A stretch of DNA of 22,849 nt from an uncultured Lachnospiraceae bacterium (GCA_937965795.1 CALCMD010000059.1:1-22849), one strand, 5' to 3'; shown: positions 7,801-14,765, counted from the first letter of the stretch. Notes: a model not told the origin generated them from the sequence alone. Made by a program: numbers and translations.

Positions 7801-8359
7801 GCATCTGCTGGCGGTGACGAACCGTCGGCTCTGTGAAAGAGCATTTCTGGAACAGATCGAATGGCTGGCTTCCTGCCGCCCGGCTGGCGTGATTCTCAGG
7901 GAGAAAGACCTGCCGGAAGAGGAATACTTTCTTTTGGCGGAGCAGGTTCTTTCAGTCTGTAAAAAATATGGGACGCCCTGCATCTTTCACACGTGGACGG
8001 ATGCGGCGCGCCGCCTGGGATGCCCGCAGATTCACCTGCCGCTGTGGAGACTGCGGGAGGTTTATAAGGAGCTGGAGGAGTTTCAGGTGGTCGGGGCTTC
8101 TGTTCATTCTGTGGCAGAGGCGGAGGAGGCGCAGCGTCTGGGTGCGACTTACCTCACGGCAGGCCATATTTTCCCCACAGACTGTAAAAAAGGAGTTCCG
8201 GCAAGAGGGCTGGAATTTTTAAAAGAGGTGTGCGGGACGGTATCCATTCCCGTGTATGGCATCGGCGGCGTTACGGAAGAAAATGCAGAGATGATTCTCG
8301 CGCAGGGGGCGAAAGGATACTGCGTGATGTCAGGGGTGATGCGGGGGAGGCGTGAATAA
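7787..8359 (+). CDS. tenI: TenI-type thiazole tautomerase (ThiE-fold paralog)
   Basis: The 190-residue ThiE-fold protein looks like TenI rather than a second ThiE. TenI tautomerises the ThiG product to the aromatic thiazole carboxylate used by ThiE. The loop AGHIFPTDCKKGVPARG (His127) closely resembles the segment of B. subtilis TenI that carries its catalytic histidine. The ThiE signature INDR is replaced by FHTW, and HLGQDD by HLPLW, so pyrimidine pyrophosphate binding should be lost. VILREKDL and GIGGV are retained from the common fold. The start lies inside the last codons of thiH, suggesting coupled translation. It is the last gene of the operon and is followed by a strong terminator. 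Confidence 0.88.
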   Translation: MYTFKHLLAVTNRRLCERAFLEQIEWLASCRPAGVILREKDLPEEEYFLLAEQVLSVCKKYGTPCIFHTWTDAARRLGCPQIHLPLWRLREVYKELEEFQVVGASVHSVAEAEEAQRLGATYLTAGHIFPTDCKKGVPARGLEFLKEVCGTVSIPVYGIGGVTEENAEMILAQGAKGYCVMSGVMRGRRE

Positions 8360-8383
8360 GGTTTCTTGCAAAAAGTATTGTAT

Positions 8384-8418
8384 AAAAAATGAGCTGTCAT
8401 GCGGGCAGCCCATTTTTT
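8384..8418. terminator. Bidirectional intrinsic terminator after tenI
   Basis: AAAAAATG-A-GCTGTC pairs with GGCAGC-C-CATTTTTT around an ATGCG loop, with one A/C mismatch and one G-T pair. Oligo-T follows the stem on either strand, so it can stop the thi operon (plus) and the convergent membrane-protein gene (minus). Confidence 0.88.
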
Positions 8419-8435
8419 CTGTTTTCATTCAATTT

Positions 8436-9005
8436 TCAATCCTTCTGTAAAATCTTTTGGCTCTTCCAGAGGAAAACCAGATATATGACAGTAGCGGCAA
8501 CCGAAATCAGCGGCGCAAGGCTGTTCATCATATCGGTGGTGTAAATGGTCTCCGGAGCATTGACCAGAAGTGCGCGTGCCGCCGCCAGAAGATCGCTGAA
8601 CAGGACGACCTTCCAGACCCAGGAAGCCTGTTCTGCCAGCGCAGGGTCGAGTCCGCGCGGTAATTTGGCCGTGGTGGTGCAGATGAAGAAAACCATAACG
8701 GCTTTCAATATGTACATCGTGGACAATAAAACAATACAGATGTTATCATGCAATCCGGCCAGAACGCTGTAGCTGTACAGAATCGCCAACACCACATTAA
8801 GAATGGTCAGGATAAAGGGAACCCGGTATTTGCCGTCTGCTTTGTTTAACATGTACAGAGCATAGATGGAAACCAGGGCGGAGGCGACCGTCATGACAGT
8901 ACCCATCATGGGGACGAGGGATAACAGGCCGAGCGCTTCTGCGATGAAAAGGAAATAAAGTCCTTTGCCGATGGCTCTGTTCTGGGTCTTAAAGCTGCTT
9001 TTCAT
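8436..9005 (-). CDS. Small polytopic membrane protein, unknown function
   Basis: The 189-residue protein is dominated by about five or six hydrophobic segments (roughly residues 17-31, 33-52, 62-84, 90-112, 128-147 and 160-181), with short charged loops and a basic C-terminus (WKSQKILQKD). I recognise no transporter signature, catalytic motif or family. The ATG at 9005 is preceded on the minus strand by AAAGGAG at a good distance and by a well-formed promoter at 9040-9069. The gene is monocistronic: it faces the end of the thi operon across a shared bidirectional terminator and is divergent from the ybaK group. Nothing in the sequence ties it to thiamine. Confidence 0.75.
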   Translation of the reverse strand: MKSSFKTQNRAIGKGLYFLFIAEALGLLSLVPMMGTVMTVASALVSIYALYMLNKADGKYRVPFILTILNVVLAILYSYSVLAGLHDNICIVLLSTMYILKAVMVFFICTTTAKLPRGLDPALAEQASWVWKVVLFSDLLAAARALLVNAPETIYTTDMMNSLAPLISVAATVIYLVFLWKSQKILQKD

Positions 9006-9039
9006 ATGTTTTAGAACTCCTTTCGGTATAATTAGATTC

Positions 9040-9069
9040 AGTATAGCACATTTACCGGGACATTGACAA
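9040..9069 (-). promoter_or_regulatory. Promoter of the minus-strand membrane-protein gene
   Basis: Read on the minus strand, TTGTCA (9064-9069) and TATACT (9040-9045) are separated by 18 nt, close to the sigma-A consensus. It reads toward the gene ending at 8436. Its -35 box overlaps the divergent plus-strand -35 box base for base. Confidence 0.75.
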
Positions 9070-9091
9070 CTTCGGAAAAAATGGTTACATT
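9063..9091 (+). promoter_or_regulatory. Divergent plus-strand promoter reading into the foldback element
   Basis: TTGACA (9063-9068) and TACATT (9086-9091) are 17 nt apart. The -10 matches consensus at four of six positions, so this is less certain than its divergent partner. Predicted initiation near 9098 would put the element at 9122-9630 at the very start of the transcript, ahead of the ybaK-like gene. A GTTAC/GTAAC inverted repeat (9084-9088, 9099-9103) straddles the -10 and start region. Confidence 0.5.
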
Positions 9092-9121
9092 ATAAGAAGT
9101 AACAATTTGTATTTAAATTCT

Positions 9122-9630
9122 GGTTTGGCGGGGAGGTTGTGTTCCTTCCGTACGCAGGTCGGATGGAAACGTATCTCACGCAAACGGGGGCAGGGAATTC
9201 GGAAACTAACTCCCAAGAATGTGCGGGTTCATCGCGAGAGCGCTCTTCACCTCGCACTTTCTAAGGAGTGGATTTCCCGAACTTCCCTAACCGCCCCCAA
9301 ATTGTTTGCTTCGTGATACGTTTCCACCCGGCCTGCTGCGTATTAGCGGTGAGGACGCACAGAATGCTATTCACATCCAGCCGGGAAGCCTGCCCCATAT
9401 CCCTAAGCGGACATTTCAGGGGCGCTTTTAGTGCAGGCGAAATCCGACGCTTACGGAGACTTATGCGCGAAGGCTCTCCTGAGCGCATTAGTCGCAGTTA
9501 GCGTCTAGTTCGCCGGAGCGTTGCCCCAGTCCGTGTGGGATATGCGGCAGGCTTCCCGGCGTCCGGCGTAAGCATACGAATTTCCGTCTCCATAAACTTC
9601 CGGGGTAAGTGGACATTTCCCCGCCAAACC
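9122..9630 (+). repeat. 509-bp foldback element: candidate large structured RNA or MITE-like repeat
   Basis: This non-coding block is bounded by a perfect 13-bp inverted repeat, GGTTTGGCGGGGA at 9122-9134 against its complement at 9618-9630. It encloses two long imperfect hairpins. Hairpin A (9151-9342) pairs TACGCAG, then GGAAACGTAT (9165-9174, against 9315-9324), then GGGGGC (9186-9191 with 9293-9298), then AACTCC and GTGCG-type blocks up to an AGAGCGCTCT tip. Hairpin B (~9351-9591) contains 9381-9403 against 9537-9559, with 22 of 23 positions paired, then further bulged helices up to TGCGC/GCGCA (9464-9468, 9483-9487). Short open frames across it (9107-9316, 9268-9501 and, on the minus strand, 9261-9488) lack ribosome-binding sites and appear to be by-products. 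No direct target-site duplication was found. Whether it acts as RNA or is a mobile DNA element is not settled by the sequence. Confidence 0.72.
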
Positions 9631-9700
9631 GTGATTTAGCCCATACGGTTACAGAGCAGGCATAAAATACAGAGGGTAAAACCCGGAAAGGAAGAAAGAA

Positions 9701-10174
9701 ATGTCGATTCAACGAGTGAGAGAATATTTCAGGCAATATGGGATCGAGAACCGCATCATGGAATTTGATACATCGAGCGCAACGGTGGAGCTGGCTGCGG
9801 AAGCAGTCGGATGCGAGCCGGCGAGAATTGCAAAGACACTTTCCTTTAAGGTAGAGGAGACGCCGATTCTCATCGTGGCGGCGGGAGATGCGAAGATTGA
9901 CAATCCGAAGTATAAAGCACAGTTCCACACGAAAGCGAAAATGTTGACAAGAGAAGAGGTGACGGAGCTGATTGGACATGCGGTTGGCGGCGTGTGCCCG
10001 TTTGCGGTAAAAGAGGGCGTAAAGATTTATCTGGATGAATCTTTAAGACGCTTTGAGACCGTCTATCCGGCGGCGGGCAGCAGCAACAGCGCCATTCCCA
10101 TGACGATGGAGGATCTGGAAAAATATTCAGGCAGCAGTCAGTGGGTGGATGTATGTAAAGGGTGGAACGAATAG
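9701..10174 (+). CDS. YbaK/ProX-type aminoacyl-tRNA deacylase domain protein
   Basis: The 157-residue protein is a single YbaK/EbsC-type domain, the fold used by trans-editing enzymes that hydrolyse mischarged aminoacyl-tRNAs such as Cys- or Ala-tRNA(Pro). Supporting stretches are an N-terminal helix followed by ATVELAAEAVGCEPARIAKTLSFKV, the strand and conserved lysine region AAGDAKIDNPKYKAQF, GHAVGGVCPFAVKEGVKIYLDESLRRFETVYPAAGSSNSAI, and a terminal WVDVC segment. GGVCPF with downstream GS.N is the usual active-site neighbourhood of the family. AAAGGAAG precedes the ATG at a normal distance. The gene follows the foldback element by 70 nt and precedes ridA. The exact substrate tRNA cannot be read from the sequence. 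Confidence 0.88.
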   Translation: MSIQRVREYFRQYGIENRIMEFDTSSATVELAAEAVGCEPARIAKTLSFKVEETPILIVAAGDAKIDNPKYKAQFHTKAKMLTREEVTELIGHAVGGVCPFAVKEGVKIYLDESLRRFETVYPAAGSSNSAIPMTMEDLEKYSGSSQWVDVCKGWNE

Positions 10175-10210
10175 GAAAAATGTGGTATTGTGGTATCATG
10201 AAGCATAAAG

Positions 10211-10237
10211 GTTACTGTGAACAACGTGAACAGTAAC
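10211..10237 (+). promoter_or_regulatory. Perfect 8-bp inverted repeat between ybaK-like gene and ridA
   Basis: GTTACTGT (10211-10218) is the exact complement of ACAGTAAC (10230-10237) with an 11-nt spacer, 30 nt before the ridA start. A tandem TGTGGTAT duplication lies just upstream (10181-10196). It could be an operator or a leader hairpin. There is no T-run, so it is not an intrinsic terminator. Confidence 0.4.
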
Positions 10238-10267
10238 GCATCAAGAATAGGAAAAGGGGTAAATACT

Positions 10268-10648
10268 ATGGCAAGAGAGACAATTCATACAGATCGGGCG
10301 CCGAAGGCGGTAGGGCCTTATGTGCAGGCGGTAAAAACAGGCGGTATGATCTACTGCTCCGGGCAGCTTGGGCTGAATCCGGCGGACGGGACACTGGCGG
10401 AAGGCGTGGAGGCTCAGGCGCGCCAGTCTTTGAAAAATCTGGGAGAAGTTCTGAAAGAAGCGGGAAGTGATTACAGTAAGATTGTAAAGACGTCCATTTT
10501 TCTGGCAGACATGAATGACTTCTCAGTGGTAAACGAGGTTTACAAATCCTACTTTACCGAAGCATTTCCGGCGCGTTCCTGCGTACAGGTGGCGAAGCTG
10601 CCGCTGGGAGGGCTGGTTGAAATCGAGTGTATTGCGACAGAGGACTAA
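10268..10648 (+). CDS. ridA: RidA family 2-iminobutanoate/2-iminopropanoate deaminase
   Basis: RidA hydrolyses reactive enamine/imine intermediates made by PLP enzymes such as threonine and serine dehydratases. The 126-residue product has the typical length and signatures: APKAVGPYVQAVKTGGMIYCSGQLGLNPADG, QARQSLKNLGEVLKEAGSDYSKIVKTSIFLADMNDF, VNEVYKSYF and FPARSCVQVAKLPLGGLVEIECIA. The arginine in PARSCVQV is the substrate-carboxylate-binding residue of the family. The ATG at 10268 is used because AAAAGGGG lies 6-10 nt upstream; the in-frame GTG at 10217 would add 17 residues from the inverted repeat. It sits between a tRNA-editing-like gene and a dipeptidase, a small amino-acid housekeeping cluster. 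Confidence 0.95.
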   Translation: MARETIHTDRAPKAVGPYVQAVKTGGMIYCSGQLGLNPADGTLAEGVEAQARQSLKNLGEVLKEAGSDYSKIVKTSIFLADMNDFSVVNEVYKSYFTEAFPARSCVQVAKLPLGGLVEIECIATED

Positions 10649-10695
10649 ACAGTATAAAAAGAATCGGATGCCCGATGGACATGGAGGTAGAATAG

Positions 10696-12144
10696 ATGTC
10701 AGTGTTAAGCGGTTTAAAGCCGGAAAGAGTATTCTACTATTTTGAGGAAATCTGCAAGATACCGCATGGCTCGTACCATACGGAGCAGATCAGCGATTAC
10801 CTGGCGGGATTTGCCAGAGAACACGCACTGGAATACCGGCAGGATGAAAGCCATAATGTGGTGATCAGGAAACCTGCATCGGCAGGCTATGAAAAGGCGC
10901 CTGTCGTGATCTTACAGGGACATTGTGATATGGTATGCGAGAAGAAGCCGGGATTGGCTCATGACTTTGCAAAAGACGGGTTAAAGCTGGTGGTGGACGG
11001 CGATTTGCTCCGCGCCGAAGGGACGACCCTGGGGGCGGACGATGGGATTGCGGTAGCGTATGCGCTGGCGATCCTGGAGGACGATACGTTAAAGCATCCG
11101 GAGCTGGAGGTCGTCATTACCACAGATGAGGAAGTGGGAATGCTCGGTGCGATGGCACTTGACACTTCGGATTTGAAAGGAACCTGTATGCTGAACCTGG
11201 ACTCTGAGGAGGAAGGAAAACTCTGGGTCGGATGCGCGGGAGGTCTTACGGCCGTCTGTGAGCTTCCGGTGGAATACCGCGAGGAAGAGGGCAGGGAGTA
11301 TGAAATCATCCTTGACGGACTTGCGGGAGGACATTCCGGGGCGGAAATTGATAAGATTCGCGCCAGTTCGGTCAAGCTGATCGGGCGTTTTCTGTTTGAA
11401 CTGTCGCAGAAAACAGAGTTTTACCTGGCTCAATTGGCGGGGGGACAGAAAGACAATGCCATTCCGAGGGAGGCCAGAGCGGTGTTTCTGGCCGGAAGCG
11501 ATGAAAAAGAAGTGATCGAGGAAACGGCGGCAGCGTTCCAGAGAAGCGTCAGAGCTGAGTATGGAGGAACGGATGAAACCATTTCCGTGCGGGTATCCGC
11601 CGGGGAAAGACGGAAAGAGAACGTATTGACGCCGCTCGCACAGCAAAAAGTGCTGTTTTTCCTGTCTCAGATTCCTTATGGGGTACAGAAGATGAGCGGG
11701 ACGATCGACGGTCTGGTCGAGACGTCGATGAATCCGGGCGTTCTGTATCTGGGAGAGGATGTATGCAGAGTGACGGCAAGCATCCGCAGCTCTGTGGGCA
11801 GCGCGAAGGAGGCTTTGGCGGACAGCGTACAGTACCTGACGGAGTTTTTGGGAGGCGTCTGCACACGGGAGGGGGATTATCCCGCCTGGGAGTACAGAAA
11901 AGATTCCGTTCTCCGTGAAAAGATGGAGGATATCTGGGAACAGCTTTTCGGGGAAAAACCGCAGATTGCGGCAGTTCACGCCGGGCTGGAGTGCGGTCTT
12001 TTTTATGAAAAGATACCGGGGCTTGACTGTGTGTCCTTCGGGCCTGCGATGTCAGACATCCATACCACAGAGGAGACGCTTTCCATTTCATCTACAGAGA
12101 GAGTATGGAAATATCTATTGAAGGTTCTGGAAAATATCAGATAA
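10696..12144 (+). CDS. pepD: Aminoacyl-histidine dipeptidase (PepD, M20 family)
   Basis: This cytosolic metallo-dipeptidase of the M20C group cleaves Xaa-His and related dipeptides. The 482-residue length is typical. Di-metal ligands are visible as His76 and Asp78 in QGHCDMV, Asp115/116 in LGADDGIA, and the Glu pair 145/146 in TTDEEVGMLGA. Further family stretches are LNLDSEEEGKLWVGCAGG, AGGHSGAEIDK in the lid and dimerisation domain, and the C-terminal VHAGLECGLF and DIHTTEETLSISS. GGAGGT lies 10-15 nt before the ATG. A 47-nt gap separates it from ridA, and a 15-nt gap links it to the MBL-fold gene, so co-transcription is likely. Confidence 0.96.
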   Translation: MSVLSGLKPERVFYYFEEICKIPHGSYHTEQISDYLAGFAREHALEYRQDESHNVVIRKPASAGYEKAPVVILQGHCDMVCEKKPGLAHDFAKDGLKLVVDGDLLRAEGTTLGADDGIAVAYALAILEDDTLKHPELEVVITTDEEVGMLGAMALDTSDLKGTCMLNLDSEEEGKLWVGCAGGLTAVCELPVEYREEEGREYEIILDGLAGGHSGAEIDKIRASSVKLIGRFLFELSQKTEFYLAQLAGGQKDNAIPREARAVFLAGSDEKEVIEETAAAFQRSVRAEYGGTDETISVRVSAGERRKENVLTPLAQQKVLFFLSQIPYGVQKMSGTIDGLVETSMNPGVLYLGEDVCRVTASIRSSVGSAKEALADSVQYLTEFLGGVCTREGDYPAWEYRKDSVLREKMEDIWEQLFGEKPQIAAVHAGLECGLFYEKIPGLDCVSFGPAMSDIHTTEETLSISSTERVWKYLLKVLENIR

Positions 12145-12159
12145 CCGAAGAGGAAGATT

Positions 12160-12858
12160 ATGAACATCACATATATTTATCATAGTTCATTTCTGGTGGA
12201 GACCGTTTCCGGTTATCTGCTGTTTGACTACTACAAGGGACAACTGCCGGAACTGTCGCCTTATAAGCCCCTGTACGTGTTTGCAAGCCATAGGCACGGC
12301 GATCATTTTTCAGCCAGCATTTTTAATCTGGCGAAAAAATATCCCCATGTGTACTATTTTCTTTCGAATGACATATGGGAAAAGCGGGTGCCGGAGGAGC
12401 TGCGGGAACGGACGATTTTTATGGGGCCGGGAGAACGTCTGGGAGATTCCTCTCTTCGGATCGAAACCTTAAGATCTACGGATGAAGGCGTGGCGTTTCT
12501 GGTACAGATTGATGGAAAGACGATTTATCATGCGGGGGATCTGAATGACTGGACCTGGGTGCGGGAGCCTGAGGATAATAACGCATGGATGCGGAAGAAC
12601 TACAGGGAGGAGATCGCAAAGCTTGGCAGGAGAAAAATCTATGCGGCTTTTGTGGTGCTGGACCCCAGACAGGAAATGGAGTTTGCAAAGGGAATGACCT
12701 GGTTTTTGCAGCATGTGGATGCGGCTGTGGTATTTCCGATGCACTGCTGGGATGATTACAGCATTATTTCCAGATATAAAAATCTGCCGGAATCGGCGCC
12801 TTACCGGAATAAGATCTGCGATATTACGGCGGCAGGCCAGTCATTTTTGGTGCAATAG
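12160..12858 (+). CDS. Metallo-beta-lactamase-fold hydrolase (UlaG/YcbX-like)
   Basis: The 232-residue protein is a metallo-beta-lactamase-fold hydrolase. The metal-binding motif HRHGDH is at residues 44-49, the second ligand region is IYHAGDLNDW, and a third histidine lies in FPMHCWDDY. The order (YIYHSSFLVET, then LLFDYYKG, then HxHxDH) resembles the UlaG-like branch, whose members often act on phosphodiester or lactone substrates. It lacks a beta-CASP domain and a glyoxalase II C-terminus. It starts with a good GAGGAAG site 15 nt after pepD. No substrate can be assigned from sequence or neighbours. Confidence 0.88.
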   Translation: MNITYIYHSSFLVETVSGYLLFDYYKGQLPELSPYKPLYVFASHRHGDHFSASIFNLAKKYPHVYYFLSNDIWEKRVPEELRERTIFMGPGERLGDSSLRIETLRSTDEGVAFLVQIDGKTIYHAGDLNDWTWVREPEDNNAWMRKNYREEIAKLGRRKIYAAFVVLDPRQEMEFAKGMTWFLQHVDAAVVFPMHCWDDYSIISRYKNLPESAPYRNKICDITAAGQSFLVQ

Positions 12859-12900
12859 CGGCATATATTACTGTTAAGAAAAGCCAGGGAGAAAAAAGGC

Positions 12901-14067
12901 TTGTCAGAGTATCGACGTTTTGTTTCTTATATGTATGAATATACGAACGGAAAGAAAAATAAAAATACAGGTTTTGCGAAGGTAGAATCCCGAAACGGAA
13001 TCTGCCGGATGCAGATCCACTTACAGAAGATTCCCCAGGAGGAAGAGACTCTGAACATTTACGGATTTGTTCGGGAGGGCGGCTGGCTCCTGGGGATTTT
13101 TCTTGGACAAATCGGGGTAAAGAATGCGTGCGGGGATGCGCGGATACAGACGCAGGCGGAGAGAATCGGAGGAAGCGCCTATCGGTTGGAACAGATTGCG
13201 GGACTGTGGGTAGAAAGCGGTCTGGGAAGAACATATCTGACAGTGTTTGACGATGAAGGAGTGGATACAGAAAAACTGGTCACAGCTTTGCCAGACGAAA
13301 AGAAGCCCGAAGAAGAGCCGCAGGAGGAAGCATCCGCAGAAGCAGAAGAAGAGCTGCGGGAGGAAGCATCCGCAGAAACAGAAGAAGAGCCGCAGGAGGA
13401 AGCATCCGCAGAAGCAGAAGAAGAGCCGCGGGAGGAGACGTCTGTGGAAGCAGAAGAACTGCGGGAGGAAGCATCCGCAGAAGCAGAAGAAGAGCCGCGG
13501 GAGGAAGCATCCGCAGAAGCAGAAGAAGAGCCGCGGGAGGAAGTATCCGCGGAAGCAGAAGAAGAGCTGCGGGAGGAAGCGTCTGTGGAAGCAGCAGAAG
13601 AAGAACTGCGGGAGGAAGCGTCTGTGGAAGCAGAAGAACAGAAAGAGCGGGTTCATGCGCAGCAGGCAGGCGCGTGTCCGGCAGTAAACAGCCGCTGTGC
13701 GAACTGTTCCTGGCATATGGCAAATTTGAATCAGAAGTGGCAGGCTTTGAGCAGACGTTATCCACATTTTCAGCCGTTTGCGGAGGGGGAATTTGCGGAT
13801 TGTCTGCAAATCACGCCGAGAGAGCTGGCCTTTATCGGGCAGGGGAAATGCCGTGTGGGGAATAACAGCTTTCTGATGCACGGATTCTGTAATTACCGCC
13901 ACCTGTTGTTTGGAAAGAGACGGGATGGACGATTTGTGCTGGGCGTTCCCGGCGTCTTTGAAAATCAGGAAATGGTTATGGCAAATATGTACGGATTCCC
14001 TGATTTTAAAGAGGCAATGGCAAAGCACCCGAACGGAAAATTCGGGTACTGGTGCCGGGAACTGTAG
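12901..14067 (+). CDS. Acidic-repeat protein with conserved N- and C-terminal domains (DUF6128-like)
   Basis: The 388-residue protein has three parts. Residues 1-~125 (YRRFVSYMYEYTNGKKNKNTGFAKVESRNGICRMQIHLQ) and ~260-388 (CANCSWHMANLNQKW, YRHLLFGKRRDGRFVLGVPGVFENQEMVMANMYGF) resemble a Lachnospiraceae protein family that I recall as DUF6128; that name is from memory. Between them lies a Glu-rich low-complexity spacer of about nine near-identical 12-residue units. The start is a TTG at 12901 with a weak AAAAAAGG site close by; no better in-frame start precedes the conserved RFVSY. The stop is followed by a strong terminator. There is no signal peptide or membrane segment, so it is probably cytoplasmic. 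Function unknown. Six cysteines in the C-terminal part could bind metal, but this is speculative. Confidence 0.78.
   Translation: MSEYRRFVSYMYEYTNGKKNKNTGFAKVESRNGICRMQIHLQKIPQEEETLNIYGFVREGGWLLGIFLGQIGVKNACGDARIQTQAERIGGSAYRLEQIAGLWVESGLGRTYLTVFDDEGVDTEKLVTALPDEKKPEEEPQEEASAEAEEELREEASAETEEEPQEEASAEAEEEPREETSVEAEELREEASAEAEEEPREEASAEAEEEPREEVSAEAEEELREEASVEAAEEELREEASVEAEEQKERVHAQQAGACPAVNSRCANCSWHMANLNQKWQALSRRYPHFQPFAEGEFADCLQITPRELAFIGQGKCRVGNNSFLMHGFCNYRHLLFGKRRDGRFVLGVPGVFENQEMVMANMYGFPDFKEAMAKHPNGKFGYWCREL
13324..13641 (+). repeat. 36-bp in-frame tandem repeat (EEASAEAEEEPR units)
   Basis: Nine consecutive units, mostly 36 bp (12 residues, consensus EEASAEAEEE-P/L-R/Q), start at 13324, 13360, 13396, 13432, 13465, 13501, 13537, 13573 and 13612. 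Unit 4 is one residue short, unit 8 one residue long, and the last is partial. All length changes keep the frame. The repeat also opens long spurious frames on other strands. Confidence 0.92.
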
Positions 14068-14069
14068 AT

Positions 14070-14765
14070 TTAGTCAATTCCCCTGATGACGTTCAGGGGA
14101 ATTTTTTTGCGGAGAATTCCACAGAATGCTTCCAGTTCCGCCCTGGAATAGCTGGAGAATCCGGGATGGATGACATGGTCGGAATCCCGGTATGCCTGGA
14201 GATAATAGGCATGGCATCCGCAAAGCCAGTCTGCAATATCTTCAAAATCCGAGGCTGTATGCAGCTCACGAACCACAGTGGTGCGAAATTCATATGTGGG
14301 AACGTGTTCCATCAGATAGGTTACGGATTTCTCGATGGCCTCCAGGGACAGGCTTTCGCATCCCGCCACGCGTTTATAATTTTTACGGGAGGATTTAATG
14401 TCCATTGCTACATAATCAATAAGTCCCGATTCACAAAGCTGCCGGAGCACGTCCGGCCGGCTGCCGTTGGTGTCCAGTTTGACAAGGTAACCCAGGGACT
14501 TGATTTTTTCGGCCAGTTCGGGAAGGCCGGGACAGAGCGTTGGCTCTCCGCCGCTGATGCAGACGCCGTCGAGGATGCCCTGCCTTTTTTTCAGGAAAGA
14601 AAAAACCTGCTCTTCCGGGATAAATGGCTCCTGCTCCGGATGAAGAACCAGATTTCCGTTCTGGCAGAAGGGGCAGCGGAAATTGCAGCCGCCCAGAAAG
14701 AGGGTAGCGCCGACATGTCCCGGATAGTCCAGAAGCGTCAATGTATTAAAACCATGAATTTTCAT
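14070..14765 (-). CDS. nrdG: Anaerobic ribonucleoside-triphosphate reductase activating protein (NrdG2-type radical SAM)
   Basis: The 231-residue radical-SAM activase has the CX3CX2C motif at Cys27, Cys31 and Cys34 (GGCNFRCPFCQN), preceded by GFNTLTLLDYPGHVGATLFL. GGEPTLCPGLPEL, KLDTNGSRPDVL and YVAMDIKSS follow. This is the pattern of the NrdG2-like activases that put a glycyl radical on anaerobic ribonucleotide reductase. No nrdD gene is adjacent, so an alternative glycyl-radical partner remains possible. I chose ATG 14765, because AAAGGA lies upstream and the family begins MKIHGF; the in-frame ATG at 14861 would translate the structured leader. The stop (14070) lies beyond the convergent gene's terminator hairpin, 2 nt from that gene's stop. 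Confidence 0.88.
   Translation of the reverse strand: MKIHGFNTLTLLDYPGHVGATLFLGGCNFRCPFCQNGNLVLHPEQEPFIPEEQVFSFLKKRQGILDGVCISGGEPTLCPGLPELAEKIKSLGYLVKLDTNGSRPDVLRQLCESGLIDYVAMDIKSSRKNYKRVAGCESLSLEAIEKSVTYLMEHVPTYEFRTTVVRELHTASDFEDIADWLCGCHAYYLQAYRDSDHVIHPGFSSYSRAELEAFCGILRKKIPLNVIRGID
14076..14108 (+). terminator. Intrinsic terminator embedded in the 3' end of the opposing gene
   Basis: AATTCCCCTGA (14076-14086) pairs perfectly with TCAGGGGAATT (14093-14103) around a 6-nt TGACGT loop. The run of T residues continues to 14108. It terminates the plus-strand acidic-repeat gene that ends at 14067. On the minus strand the same bases encode the last residues of the NrdG-like protein (IPLNVIRGID), and no T-run follows in that direction. 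Confidence 0.92.

Noticed and set aside
9261..9501. Two overlapping ~75-codon open frames within the foldback element (minus 9261-9488, plus 9268-9501)
   Set aside because: No Shine-Dalgarno sites, odd composition, and the bases are already explained by pairing in the two large hairpins.
9122..9630. Group II intron or IS element
   Set aside because: No reverse transcriptase or transposase frame, no intron domain V-like hairpin, and no direct repeats at the borders.
10211..10237. Terminator between the ybaK-like gene and ridA
   Set aside because: The 8-bp dyad is AT-containing with an 11-nt loop and lacks a following T-run, so it was kept only as a possible operator or leader hairpin.
13021..14028. 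335-codon minus-strand open frame rich in Cys, Phe and Leu
   Set aside because: It is antisense to the Glu-rich tandem repeat; a repeat without stop codons on one strand opens long frames on the other. No start signal or homology is evident.
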